Assembly (NCBI RefSeq): GCF_013522825.1
Contig: NZ_JAAMQZ010000013.1
Location: 1-64,000, forward strand
Direction of reading: 5' to 3'
Origin: Stutzerimonas stutzeri
GTDB lineage: Bacteria > Pseudomonadota > Gammaproteobacteria > Pseudomonadales > Pseudomonadaceae
Length of the DNA stretch: 64,000 nucleotides
The translations under genes were made by a program, and so were the position numbers. Of this stretch, positions 33,733-44,477 are shown in pieces; within the stretch, counting starts at the first letter, position 1; every line of letters begins with the position of its first letter. The notes under the pieces are model-generated. The model was given only the letters and a program-made list of their open reading frames with translations, did no database searches and was not told where the DNA came from.

Positions 33733-34131
33733 TGGTCGCCAATTCGCTGCTGCTGCCGTGTCGTCGTACGTGCAGCGCGGGCGCATCCGCACCACGCTTC
33801 GCGCAACATCCGGCGCAGCTGTCCTACGTGCAGATGACTTGCCTCGAACGCGTCCGGCCTGCGGCCATTGGTGCATTCGCAGACAGGCTGGCTGCTGGTG
33901 CAGCAGAGCCGCCTGGTCGCCGCGGCCAGGGGGGCAGGGCAGAGCAAAAGCGGAAGGCAAGACAAAAGGGGGCGGCACCTGCTCGCCCGCAACACCAGTC
34001 TGCACGTGGGGGAGGAGCGGCACGGCGCTGCTTCGCCGCCGTGCTGTGTGCGACGCGCAACACGCGCCGATGCCGGCATACCCGTGTGCTTCACGCGCCA
34101 GGACACGCCCTGGCTCGACGAGGGAACAGCC
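33733..34131. other. Non-coding stretch before the relaxase gene, candidate oriT
   Basis: About 400 bp separate traF from the relaxase. Frames here have no family match and low-complexity composition. A hairpin GCACGGCG (34020-34027) / CGCCGTGC (34037-34044) lies 90 bp upstream of the relaxase start. Origins of transfer often sit next to the relaxase gene, so this is the best oriT candidate. No nick-site consensus was recognised. Confidence 0.4.
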
Positions 34132-36108
34132 ATGACTGACCGTCGTGACGACGATTTCCGCATTCGGCCCAACGCCCCGAAGAACCGGGGCAAGGGCTTT
34201 GTCTCCAAGGTGCTCAAGCAGGTCGGCAAGGCCGGTGGCAAGTCGGCTGTGCGGCGCCCTGCACTGGCCAGTGGCAAGGGACAGCACGCCGGTCAGCGGC
34301 CCGGCTCGCGCCTGGGACGCGGGCACACGGCGGCGCGCTTCGCGGGCGCCTCACTTACGCCATTCACGCGCCGGGTGACCATCAAGACCCTGCTGGTCAA
34401 CCAGCGCCAGGCCAGCCCACGGTCGCTGGCCAAGCACCTGCGCTACATCGAACGCGACGGCGCCGGACGCGACGGCGAACCGGGTCGCGCTTATGGGCCG
34501 CAGGCGGACGAGGCCGACCTCGGTGCATTCAGGGAGCGCTGCCAGGACGACCGGCACCATTTCCGCTTCATCGTCGCGCCAGAGGATGGTGCCGAGCTGG
34601 ACGACCTGCGCACCTACACCCGGCATCTGATGGGGCGCATGGAGGCCGACCTGGGCACGCGGCTGGACTGGGTGGCGGTGGATCACTGGAACACCGACAA
34701 CCCGCATACCCACATCGTCCTGCGCGGGCGCGACGACACCGGCAAGGATCTCATCATCGCTGGCGATTACATCGCCCACGGCTTCCGCCACCGGGCCGCT
34801 GAACTTGCCACCGAGTGGCTGGGGCCACGCACCGAACTGGAGATCCAGCAGACCCTGCAGCGCGAGGTGGAGCAGGAGCGATGGACGAGCCTGGATCGCA
34901 CACTGAAACGTGAGGCTGGCGACGATGGCCAGATACATGTCGAACGCCTCAACGAGCCCCGCCTGCAACGCCAGCGCCTGCTGCTGATCGGCCGCCTGCA
35001 ACACTTGCAGCGCATGGGCCTGGCCGACGAGACACAGCCCGGCACCTGGGCCGTCCAAGCGGACGCGGAAAAGACCTTGCGCGCCCTGGGCGAGCGGGGC
35101 GACATCATCCGCACGATGCAGCGGGCCATGAGCGGGCAGCCGCGTGAGCTGGCGGTGTTCGAGCCGGGACAGGAGGGGCGTACCGTGATCGGCCGGGTGA
35201 CCGCCAAAGGGCTGGCCGACGAGCTGCGTGACCGGGGGTATCTGGTCATTGACGGAGTGGACGGCAAGGCCCATTACGTCGCGCTCAACGCCCGCGACGA
35301 ACTGGCGAACTATCCCACAGGATCGGTGGTGGAGGTACGTGGCTCGGCTGAGATACGCGCGGCCGACCGCACCATCGTCGCGCTGGCGAGCGATGGCCTG
35401 TATCGCACCGACCATCACCTGGCGGTTGCTCAAGGTCAGGCAAAGGCTGGCCGCGATCCGCAGGAGGTCGTGGCGACTCACGTCCGCCGCCTGGAAGCTC
35501 TGCGTCGTGCAGGTATCGTGGAGCGTGTGGCTGAAGGGCTGTGGAAGGTGCCGGACGATTTGCCCGAGCGTGGCCGCCAGTACGACGCGCAGCGCCTAGG
35601 GGGAGTTGCTGTGGAGCTGAAATCGCACCTGCCGATTGAACGGCAAGCCCGCGTAATTGGCGCCACCTGGCTCGACCAGCAACTGATCGGCGCTGGGCGA
35701 GGGCTGGGTGACTTCGGATTTGCTGGTGAGGTGAGGCAGGCCATGCAGCAGCGTGCCGATTTCCTGGTTGAGCAGGGGCTGGCCGAGAGGCAAGGTCGGC
35801 GTGTGATCCTGGCGCGTAACCTGCTGGCGACGTTGCGCAATCGAGAGCTGGCCCAGGTCGCTCGGGAGATCGCCGCCGAAACCGGGTTAGAGCACCGACC
35901 AATGCTTGATGGCCAGCGCGTGACAGGCATCTACCGGCGCAGCGTCATGCTCGCCAATGGACGTTATGCCGTGCTCGATGATGGTAAGGGATTCAGCCTG
36001 GTGCCGTGGAAGCCCGTTATCGCGCTGCGGTTGGGGCAACAGCTGACCGCGACACTCCGCGATGGAAGGGCGTCATGGGAGATTGGACGTGGACCGTCTA
36101 TTGGATAA
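34132..36108 (+). CDS. traI: Relaxase with DUF3363 (VirD2/TraI-type)
   Basis: The 658-aa protein is a mobilisation relaxase of the DUF3363 type. It has a catalytic Tyr105 candidate in LRYIERDG and a metal triad in DHWNTDNPHTHIVLRG (His185, His192, His194). The C-terminal half is DUF3363. It would nick oriT and lead the single strand to TraG. ATG 34132 has AGGGAA nearby; upstream frames are not supported. It ends cargo-free at 36108 and is followed by a minus-strand terminator, which marks a cargo insertion slot. Confidence 0.9.
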   Translation: MTDRRDDDFRIRPNAPKNRGKGFVSKVLKQVGKAGGKSAVRRPALASGKGQHAGQRPGSRLGRGHTAARFAGASLTPFTRRVTIKTLLVNQRQASPRSLAKHLRYIERDGAGRDGEPGRAYGPQADEADLGAFRERCQDDRHHFRFIVAPEDGAELDDLRTYTRHLMGRMEADLGTRLDWVAVDHWNTDNPHTHIVLRGRDDTGKDLIIAGDYIAHGFRHRAAELATEWLGPRTELEIQQTLQREVEQERWTSLDRTLKREAGDDGQIHVERLNEPRLQRQRLLLIGRLQHLQRMGLADETQPGTWAVQADAEKTLRALGERGDIIRTMQRAMSGQPRELAVFEPGQEGRTVIGRVTAKGLADELRDRGYLVIDGVDGKAHYVALNARDELANYPTGSVVEVRGSAEIRAADRTIVALASDGLYRTDHHLAVAQGQAKAGRDPQEVVATHVRRLEALRRAGIVERVAEGLWKVPDDLPERGRQYDAQRLGGVAVELKSHLPIERQARVIGATWLDQQLIGAGRGLGDFGFAGEVRQAMQQRADFLVEQGLAERQGRRVILARNLLATLRNRELAQVAREIAAETGLEHRPMLDGQRVTGIYRRSVMLANGRYAVLDDGKGFSLVPWKPVIALRLGQQLTATLRDGRASWEIGRGPSIG

Positions 36109-36146
36109 AAAAGCGGGATGGCCGGCTGTGATCCCGGCCATCCCGC
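36103..36146 (-). terminator. Terminator of the DUF2855 gene
   Basis: GCGGGATGGCCGG (36113-36125) pairs with CCGGCCATCCCGC (36134-36146), a perfect 13-bp stem. On the minus strand it is followed by TTTTTTAT. It stops transcription from cargo B towards the relaxase gene. A related block lies at 42649-42681. Confidence 0.9.
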
Positions 36147-36233
36147 AAACTCGGGTATTCAGATGAGTGTGCTGACCCCTTGTCGAATAGGCTCCCGAGA
36201 TTTCTGCGAACGGGCCCGTTCAACACAAGCCAT

Positions 36234-37364
36234 TCAAATTGAGCCACCCCGGCTGGCGGACAGAGACAGGATATGGCCGGTTTGCGGGCTTGCGTGGCCG
36301 GCCAGTACCTCCCGGTACGCTCGTTTGACCGCATCGGGGCCCAATCCATGCTCGACGCTCAGCCACTGCCCGGTGAACGTGGTGAAAGCGGACCAGCGTT
36401 CTGCCAAGCGTTGGTGAAATCCAGCACCGCCCCATTCCAGCAGACGCTTCTCGGCCTGTGCCGGGGCGAAAAATAGCTGTGGCGCTGCTCCGGGCAGGTT
36501 CTTTGGCAATCCTCCGCGCTGGTGCCAGTGAGAGGCACCGACCAGGCAGCTATGGCGCAGTTGCGCAGCGAAATGGGCATGCAGGCGGCCGAGCAGTTCA
36601 CCATTGCCGGCGAAATCAACCGTTGCCGTTGGCACTCCGGCGTCCAACTCGGTTACTTGGTCGTAGCCAAGCACCCGGTCGTAGCAGCCCAAGCCCTCGA
36701 CGAATGCTCGGTTGGCCGGCGAGGTCAGCCCGACGATCTCGTAGCGCTGTTCGCGCTGGCCTCGGTCGCGATGCAGCAGGTAGGCCATGCCTATCGCGGT
36801 CTTGCTGGACGCGCTGGTCAGCACCAGGCGTTCGGCATTGAAGAAGCGATTGTCGGTGAAGAAGTCGTCGAGCAGGAACGAGGTGGTGAACAACGGGCGC
36901 AGCAGCATCTGCAGGGATTCATTGTCGGCACTGTAGAGCGGGTCGCGGGAGCAGCGCAGGTACTGGTTGTAGATGATCGGCAGTGGCCGCCGGTGCTCGC
37001 TGCCATCAACGAAGCCACTTTCCTTCACCTGCACCGGCTCCACTACCAGGTGCGTGGACATGGGGTAGTAGCCGTAGAAGCGCACCCCCGGCTCGACACC
37101 CTCGCAGCGTGACGCCTGTACCTCAGCGAAGCCCCACACCGGAATAAGACCCCTGCCTGCCGGAGCAGGGAAAAACTGCCAGTAGCCCATCGTCTCGCCC
37201 ATCACCGCATAGGTGATGTTGTTGGCGGTGAAGGCGAAGCGGTCGATCCGCAGCAGCGCCTGGCCTGGCGCCAGGGCTTCTGCATCGAGTTGCTGTTCCC
37301 GCAGCTCGCCGCGGGAAAGGTCATCGCGATCGACCAGGAAATCCAGCACAGCGGTACTTGCCAT
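36234..37364 (-). CDS. DUF2855-family protein (MDR-like)
   Basis: The 376-aa protein is a DUF2855 member, distantly related to medium-chain dehydrogenase/quinone reductases. It has DRFAFTANNITYAVMGETMGYWQFFP near residues 46-71 (motif positions only) and LTSASSKTAIGMAYLLH as the nucleotide-binding side. Zinc ligands are not evident. Catalysis is unknown; an NADPH-dependent enone or enoyl reduction would fit the neighbours. ATG 37364 has GGAGG 8 bases upstream. It forms its own unit with terminators on both sides. Confidence 0.8.
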   Translation of the reverse strand: MASTAVLDFLVDRDDLSRGELREQQLDAEALAPGQALLRIDRFAFTANNITYAVMGETMGYWQFFPAPAGRGLIPVWGFAEVQASRCEGVEPGVRFYGYYPMSTHLVVEPVQVKESGFVDGSEHRRPLPIIYNQYLRCSRDPLYSADNESLQMLLRPLFTTSFLLDDFFTDNRFFNAERLVLTSASSKTAIGMAYLLHRDRGQREQRYEIVGLTSPANRAFVEGLGCYDRVLGYDQVTELDAGVPTATVDFAGNGELLGRLHAHFAAQLRHSCLVGASHWHQRGGLPKNLPGAAPQLFFAPAQAEKRLLEWGGAGFHQRLAERWSAFTTFTGQWLSVEHGLGPDAVKRAYREVLAGHASPQTGHILSLSASRGGSI

Positions 37365-37390
37365 GATTCCGTCCTCCGAACCCATGGGAA

Positions 37391-37410
37391 AAAGGGGGCG
37401 ACGCCCCCAT
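37391..37410 (-). terminator. Terminator of fadH
   Basis: GGGGG (37394-37398), loop CGACG, CCCCC (37404-37408), followed on the minus strand by TTTTT. A compact but canonical intrinsic terminator between fadH and the DUF2855 gene. Confidence 0.75.
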
Positions 37411-37451
37411 CCTGTTCAGGCCTTGGCCTTGCTCGCGGCTAGATTGGGGCA

Positions 37452-39629
<2,178 letters not shown>

Positions 39630-39742
39630 CTAAGTTCAGGATTGCCAATCTCTGGGATGAGGCGATGGGAGGATTGAGATATGCCTGTGTGTGGCAGGTA
39701 GATGCGAGTCAGTCTGACCACACAAGGCTGGATCGGATGAAT

Positions 39743-39768
39743 AAAACAAAGCCCTGGGAAGCGGGCTT
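39743..39768 (-). terminator. Terminator of the tetR gene
   Basis: AAGCCC (39749-39754 on the plus strand) pairs with GGGCTT (39763-39768); the minus strand continues into TGTTTTATT. A modest intrinsic terminator after the tetR stop. Confidence 0.6.
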
Positions 39769-39851
39769 GGGGGAGGCGGTTGACGCTCGTTAGCAGAGGG
39801 CAACGAACCTCACCTTACGATCTAGGGCTGCGACGGGGGCACAGCATTCAC

Positions 39852-40493
39852 CTACTGGGCAGCGCCCGAGTCTGTGTTCTTCCCGGCCTGGAACAAATGC
39901 TCAAAGCCTCGAAGGGTGCTGTCCACGAAACGGGCGTCAGTGGTGGAGCTCGGAAGCTGCAGAACGCCATGAATGACAAGTGATGCCAGGCCATGGGTGT
40001 AAGACCAGCCCGCCAGAGCGGCCCGACGAACCTCTGCGCTGTCCATTTTTTGCCCGAGTATTTCGGCAATGGTGCTTTTGAGTTCGTCGAAAGCCTCATC
40101 GCGTGCATCGCGATATTCGAGGGGCATTTCGCTGCTGGCGAGCTCCGGGCCGAACATCAGCTGGTACAGCGCCGGATTGCTGCGAGCGAAGCTGAAGTAG
40201 GCCAGGCTGGCGTCGCGCAGCTTCTGGATGCCGGTATTTCCCTGGTCTCCATTACGCAACGCCGTAGCCAACTCTCGGAAGCCCTGGGCCGCCAGTTGCC
40301 CGACCAGCTCGGCACGATTGGCATAGTGGTGGTAGGCCGCGGTTGAGCTTACGCCGACACGATCAGAGACGGCGCGCAACGACAGTTTGGTCGGCCCCAC
40401 TTCTTCGAGCATTTCCCTGGCGGCATCGAGCAGTTGAGGCGCGAGGTTGCCTACGTGGTATGTGTCGCGGGCTCGCTGGGGTGTCTTGCTCAT
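39852..40493 (-). CDS. TetR-family regulator (WHG-type C-terminus)
   Basis: The 213-aa protein has a TetR HTH (about 18-65) with LLDAAREMLEEVGPTKLSLRAVSDRVGVSSTAAYHHYANRAEL (positions only). Its C-terminal domain is of the WHG group (GWSYTHGLASLVIHG). It is divergent from the YheT-like hydrolase. Two copies of ATCTTAGCATT lie in the shared promoter, so autoregulation is likely. It is my first candidate for control of the cargo B operons, with an acyl-CoA or lipid as possible ligand. Confidence 0.85.
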   Translation of the reverse strand: MSKTPQRARDTYHVGNLAPQLLDAAREMLEEVGPTKLSLRAVSDRVGVSSTAAYHHYANRAELVGQLAAQGFRELATALRNGDQGNTGIQKLRDASLAYFSFARSNPALYQLMFGPELASSEMPLEYRDARDEAFDELKSTIAEILGQKMDSAEVRRAALAGWSYTHGLASLVIHGVLQLPSSTTDARFVDSTLRGFEHLFQAGKNTDSGAAQ

Positions 40494-40532
40494 GAGGGGA
40501 AAGGCCTTGATTTCGTTGCTACGGGCGCCTCG

Positions 40533-40589
40533 ATCTTAGCATTCGAAAAAAACTTGACGGTGTTAAAATGCAATCTTAGCATTGTTAAC
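40533..40589. promoter_or_regulatory. Divergent promoter with repeated TetR-type sites
   Basis: ATCTTAGCATT occurs at 40533-40543 and 40573-40583, 40 bp apart. The second copy extends to the imperfect palindrome CTTAGCATTGTTAAC (40575-40589). A -35 TTGACG (40554-40559), 17 bp and a weak -10 TAGCAT (40577-40582) point to the plus strand, towards the hydrolase. The operator covers that -10. Confidence 0.55.
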
Positions 40590-40780
40590 ATTGAGTGCGT
40601 GGGCGCATTCCTGGGCCCAACCTACGGTGCTTTGCTGTGAGCTTCGGGGATGACATCGCCCACTTGCACTTCGATTGCCCTGAGAAGCCGGAGCGAGCTG
40701 CCAGACGTGGTCGTGGGAGTGTTCTCTTGTGGGATACCGCCGTTTTCGGCAATTGCTCGTTCGTTGATTGAGGACATCTG

Positions 40781-41890
40781 ATGTCGACCTGGTTCACCAT
40801 TTTGTCCGTGCTCGCTGCTGGGTTCGGTGCTTACTATCTGTGCACGGCAGCGCGCAGGCCGCAGCTGATCTATCAGCCCAACACTGAGAACCAGAATTTG
40901 ATTGCCCAGGTCCCGCGTCTGACCCGGCGCTTCTGGGCGACGCCGTGGCTGTTCAATGGACACCTGCAACTTCTCGGACTGGGGCTGAAGAAGACCTTTG
41001 CTCCAAGATTGAACTACGACCGGGTCGATACCCTGCGCATGGCCGACGGCGGCACCACGGCGCTGCACTGGCTCGGGGCAGAGCTGCCGGAGCAGGTGCC
41101 GACTCTGGTGGTACTGCATACCATCACCGGCTCACCACACAGCATGCGGGGCTTCGTGCGCGACTTGCAGCGGCTGACGGGCTGGCGAGTAGTGCTGTGC
41201 GAGCGTCGTGGTCACGGTGAGCTGCCGCTGACCAGCCCCAGGTTCAACACCATGGGCGATACCGACGATCTGCGTGAGCAATTGCGGCTGGTCGGCGAAC
41301 GCTATCCGCAGTCGGCGCTCTACGCTGCGGGCATCTCGGCTGGCTCCGGCCTGTTGATCCGCTATCTGGGAGAGCAGGGGATGGATACTCCGCTGCGGGG
41401 AGCTTTCGCCTACTGCCCGGGTTACGACATTCGGGTTGCCTTCGCGCGATCACGGGCCCCCTATACCCGATTGATGGCCAGGAAACTGGTGCGCCAGTTC
41501 GTTACCCCGAACCGCCAGGCGTTGTCGCACTTGCCCAGCCTCGCATCGCTGGAAGATGCGCAGAGCCTGGATGAGTTTCACCGACACCTGTATGAGTGTG
41601 CCGGCTATCCCAGCCAGCAGGCTTTCCTGGACAACTGCAATCCTATGATGGTGATGGAAAAGGTCAGCGTGCCGCTGCTGGTTCTCAACGCCGAGGACGA
41701 TCCGGTCTGCGTGGTGGGTAATGTGAGGGATCATCAGCAGGCTATGGCGCGCATGCCCAGAACACTGCTGGCCGTTACCACACGCGGTAGCCATTGCGCC
41801 TATCTTGCAGGTCTCACCGCACGTTCATGGGCGCATTATCTGGCTGCCGACTTCCTGCAAGCGGTGCACGTAGAAGTCCGCCGGCAATAA
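40781..41890 (+). CDS. YheT/EMB8-like alpha/beta-fold hydrolase
   Basis: The 369-aa protein has an N-terminal TM helix (about 5-22) and then an alpha/beta-hydrolase of the YheT/EMB8 group. Motifs are TPWLFNGHLQLL, VVLHTITGSPHSMRGF, CERRGHGELP, nucleophile GISAGSG, NAEDDPVC and GSHCAYLAG. It would be a membrane-anchored esterase or lipase-like enzyme. It is divergent from tetR and convergent with the second tetR gene. The upstream region from 40494 to 40780 has the shared promoter but no other gene. Confidence 0.85.
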   Translation: MSTWFTILSVLAAGFGAYYLCTAARRPQLIYQPNTENQNLIAQVPRLTRRFWATPWLFNGHLQLLGLGLKKTFAPRLNYDRVDTLRMADGGTTALHWLGAELPEQVPTLVVLHTITGSPHSMRGFVRDLQRLTGWRVVLCERRGHGELPLTSPRFNTMGDTDDLREQLRLVGERYPQSALYAAGISAGSGLLIRYLGEQGMDTPLRGAFAYCPGYDIRVAFARSRAPYTRLMARKLVRQFVTPNRQALSHLPSLASLEDAQSLDEFHRHLYECAGYPSQQAFLDNCNPMMVMEKVSVPLLVLNAEDDPVCVVGNVRDHQQAMARMPRTLLAVTTRGSHCAYLAGLTARSWAHYLAADFLQAVHVEVRRQ

Positions 41891-41925
41891 CAGGTTTGTG
41901 ATGGCCATCCGGGCGGCGCAGGCCT

Positions 41926-42546
41926 TTAGGGCTGCTCGGGATTGACCTTCTTGCCCGGCAGCAGTGCGCAGGCTAGCAGATCCTCTGCCAGTGCCATCAG
42001 CTCTTCTCGCGGTGTCCCTTCTCGCGCCTGGCTGGAAAGTACAGGCAGGAACAGGATCAGTAGGCGAGCCAGGCGCAATGGGTCGACCGCTGCCGACAAC
42101 TCGCCCTCGAGCAGTCCACGATCTAGACAGGTCCGCAGTGCCTGCAGCGTATCCGCCCGCTGCTGGGCAAGCAGGCGCTCGGCGTTCGTACCGTTCAGCT
42201 CGCGCTCGGCGAGGCAGGACTCGACCAGGCAGCCCCTGGGCTTGCCCTCCGCGGTGTAACGCAGCACCACCTGACGAAAGAACCGTCGTACGGCCACGGG
42301 GCCGCCGTCCTGCAGGAGTTGTCGGGTGGGCAGCAGCTCCTCGCGTAGATAGATATCGATGGCGCGCCGGAACAGGAGCTCTTTGGAGCCGAAGGCGGCA
42401 TACAGGCTCGGAGAGCAGATGCCGCCCATGGCTGACTTGAGCCTGGCCAGCGTTGCTCCGGCGTAGCCGTGTCGCCAGAACTCGAGCATAGCCTGGCGCG
42501 CGGCCCAGTCGGGATCGAATCGGCGAAGACGGCCACGATGGATCAT
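41926..42546 (-). CDS. TetR/AcrR-family regulator
   Basis: The 206-aa protein has a TetR HTH at about 13-58 with AMLEFWRHGYAGATLARLKSAMG and PSLYAAFGSKELLFRRAI (C-x-x-x-Y-FGSKE style). The C-terminal domain includes GCLVESCLAE, typical of the group with a cysteine near the ligand site. ATG 42546 gives a normal N-terminus. It converges with the YheT-like hydrolase. Its target is unknown; the palindromes of cargo B could belong to either TetR protein. Confidence 0.85.
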   Translation of the reverse strand: MIHRGRLRRFDPDWAARQAMLEFWRHGYAGATLARLKSAMGGICSPSLYAAFGSKELLFRRAIDIYLREELLPTRQLLQDGGPVAVRRFFRQVVLRYTAEGKPRGCLVESCLAERELNGTNAERLLAQQRADTLQALRTCLDRGLLEGELSAAVDPLRLARLLILFLPVLSSQAREGTPREELMALAEDLLACALLPGKKVNPEQP

Positions 42547-42648
42547 TGCGGTACTCCGCCGCACGGCTTCCCGGACTGAAGCCAGTCGTGCGGCAGAACC
42601 GCAGCGTCATCGGCCCGCGTCGAGTAGATCGATAGCTCTGTTAGCACT

Positions 42649-42681
42649 GGATAAAAAGAACGGGATGTCGTGGGCATCCCG
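42649..42681 (-). terminator. Terminator of the acyl-CoA ligase operon
   Basis: CGGGATG (42661-42667) pairs with CATCCCG (42675-42681). The minus strand then reads TTCTTTTTATCC. It closes the operon that ends with the acyl-CoA ligase. The surrounding 60 bp resemble the terminator block at 36101-36168. Confidence 0.75.
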
Positions 42682-42728
42682 CCGGCCATATCAAGCTCGG
42701 GTTCATGTGGCCTAAACCGATTGCGCAC

Positions 42729-44405
42729 TCAGCGTCCGGCGCGCAATTCCGCGCGGAGGATCTTGCCGATGGGCGATTTGGGCAGTTGCTCGCGGAAGAC
42801 GATCTGCTTCGGCACCTTGTAGGCGGTCAGGCGTTCGCGGCAGTGGCGGATGATCGCCTCGTCGTCCAGGCCGGGCCGATGCAGCGCGACGAAGGCGCGG
42901 ATCGCTTCGCCGGTGGCGTCGTCCGCCACGCCGATCACCGCCACCTCGCTCACGTCCGGGTGTTCGGCAATGATGTCTTCCACCTCGTTGGGATACACGT
43001 TGAAGCCCGAGACCAGGATCATGTCCTTCTTGCGGTCGACGATGCGGATGTAGCCCTGCTCGTCCATCACCGCGATGTCGCCGGTACGGAACCAGCCGTC
43101 GGCGAAGGCCTCGGCGGTTTCGTCCGGACGGTTCAGGTAGCGTTCGACGATATGCGGGCCACGCACCAGCAACTCACCAGGCGTTCCCGGCGCGAGTTCG
43201 CGTCCCTCGGCGTCCGCTATGCGCACCTCGCTCCCGGGCATGGGCAGGCCGACGGTGCCCGGCCGCGATGTCGGCCCCGGCGGGTTGAACGACACGAAGC
43301 AACTGGTTTCCGTCAGCCCGTAGCCTTCCAGGATCGGGCCGACCACCGCCTGCCAGCGTTCGGCGGTACTCGGCCGCAACGAGGTGCCGCCGGAAACGGC
43401 CAGCTTGAGCTTGGGGGGATTGGCCTGCAGCCAGGGTTCCGCCAGGAGGCCGGCATAGAGCGTGTCCACTCCCGTCATCCAGCGCACCGGGAATTTGTCG
43501 AACGCCGGGAACACGTTGGACAGCGGGCGGGGATTGGGCACCAGCAGGTTGCGTCCACCGCGGCGGAAGAACAGCAGGAAGTTAAAGTTGAAGGCGAAGA
43601 TGTGGTACAGCGGCGGCACGGTGACGATCGCTTCGCCGGTCTCGATATGCACGCCATGGGCACTGATGTAGTCCTCCGCCATGCGCAGCACGGCGAGCAG
43701 GTTGGCATGGCTCAGCACGGCGCCCTTGCTGCGCCCGGTGGTGCCGCCGGTGTACTGGTAGAGCGCCACGGGATGGGGTTCGGCTTGTGCCGGTAGCTGT
43801 CCTTGGCCGATGGCCAGAACCTCGCTGAAGCGCTGGTGGGCGATGCGCGGGGTAAGGTCGCCGCCGCTTTCGGCGGCCAGATTCTGCTGGATCGCGGCGC
43901 CGACGGCTGGCGGGAAGAAGTCTCCCAGGCTGGTGGTCACCAGGCGCACACCCTTCTCGGCAATCACCGCCTCGGCGCGGCCGACGAACAGGTCGCAGGC
44001 GACCAGCAGTTTGGCGTCGCTGTCGACCAGTTGTGCCTCCAGCTCGCGCGCGGTGTACAGCGGGTTGACGTTGGTGACGATCAGCCCGGCCTTCCAGGCG
44101 CCCAGCACGGCAATGGGATAGTGCAGGCTGTTGGGCAGTTGGATCGCCACCACGTCGCCGCTTTTCAGCCCCTGCTGCTTCAGCAGGTAGGCGGCGAAGG
44201 CATCGGACAGCTGGTCGACCTCGGCGAAGGACAGGTCGGCATGCAGGCCATTGGGCAGCACGATGGTGAAGGCCGCTGCGCCGGCGAAACGCTCGGCGCC
44301 CTGACGGGCGAAGTCGGCGACGCTGCCCCGCAGCGCCTGCGGGTCGACGCGGTAGCCGCGCAGGTTCGATGGATAGCTCTGTTCCCATGGATTGGAGATG
44401 GGCAT
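42729..44405 (-). CDS. Long-chain acyl-CoA ligase (FadD-like)
   Basis: The 558-aa AMP-forming ligase has the P-loop YTGGTTGRSKGAVLSH, the adenylate site GYGLTETS and the hinge/A10 motifs GWFRTGD and DRKKDMILVSGFNVYP. The terminal KSPIGKILR carries the catalytic Lys. It would activate a fatty or related carboxylic acid. ATG 44405 has AGGAGC at 7 bases; the longer frame is unlikely. It is the last gene of the operon crotonase - CrtI-like - reductase - ligase. Confidence 0.9.
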   Translation of the reverse strand: MPISNPWEQSYPSNLRGYRVDPQALRGSVADFARQGAERFAGAAAFTIVLPNGLHADLSFAEVDQLSDAFAAYLLKQQGLKSGDVVAIQLPNSLHYPIAVLGAWKAGLIVTNVNPLYTARELEAQLVDSDAKLLVACDLFVGRAEAVIAEKGVRLVTTSLGDFFPPAVGAAIQQNLAAESGGDLTPRIAHQRFSEVLAIGQGQLPAQAEPHPVALYQYTGGTTGRSKGAVLSHANLLAVLRMAEDYISAHGVHIETGEAIVTVPPLYHIFAFNFNFLLFFRRGGRNLLVPNPRPLSNVFPAFDKFPVRWMTGVDTLYAGLLAEPWLQANPPKLKLAVSGGTSLRPSTAERWQAVVGPILEGYGLTETSCFVSFNPPGPTSRPGTVGLPMPGSEVRIADAEGRELAPGTPGELLVRGPHIVERYLNRPDETAEAFADGWFRTGDIAVMDEQGYIRIVDRKKDMILVSGFNVYPNEVEDIIAEHPDVSEVAVIGVADDATGEAIRAFVALHRPGLDDEAIIRHCRERLTAYKVPKQIVFREQLPKSPIGKILRAELRAGR

Positions 44406-44477
44406 GGCTAGTGCTCCTTGTTCTTGTTCTGTGCAGGTAGTGCTCGCGCCGTCCGACGATCCGGGCGGCAACGGCGG

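Noticed and set aside
33729-34139. 136-codon frame coupled to the traF stop
   Set aside because: It starts with ATGA coupling, but its Arg/Ala-rich, low-complexity sequence fits no family, and the region is better read as non-coding before the relaxase.
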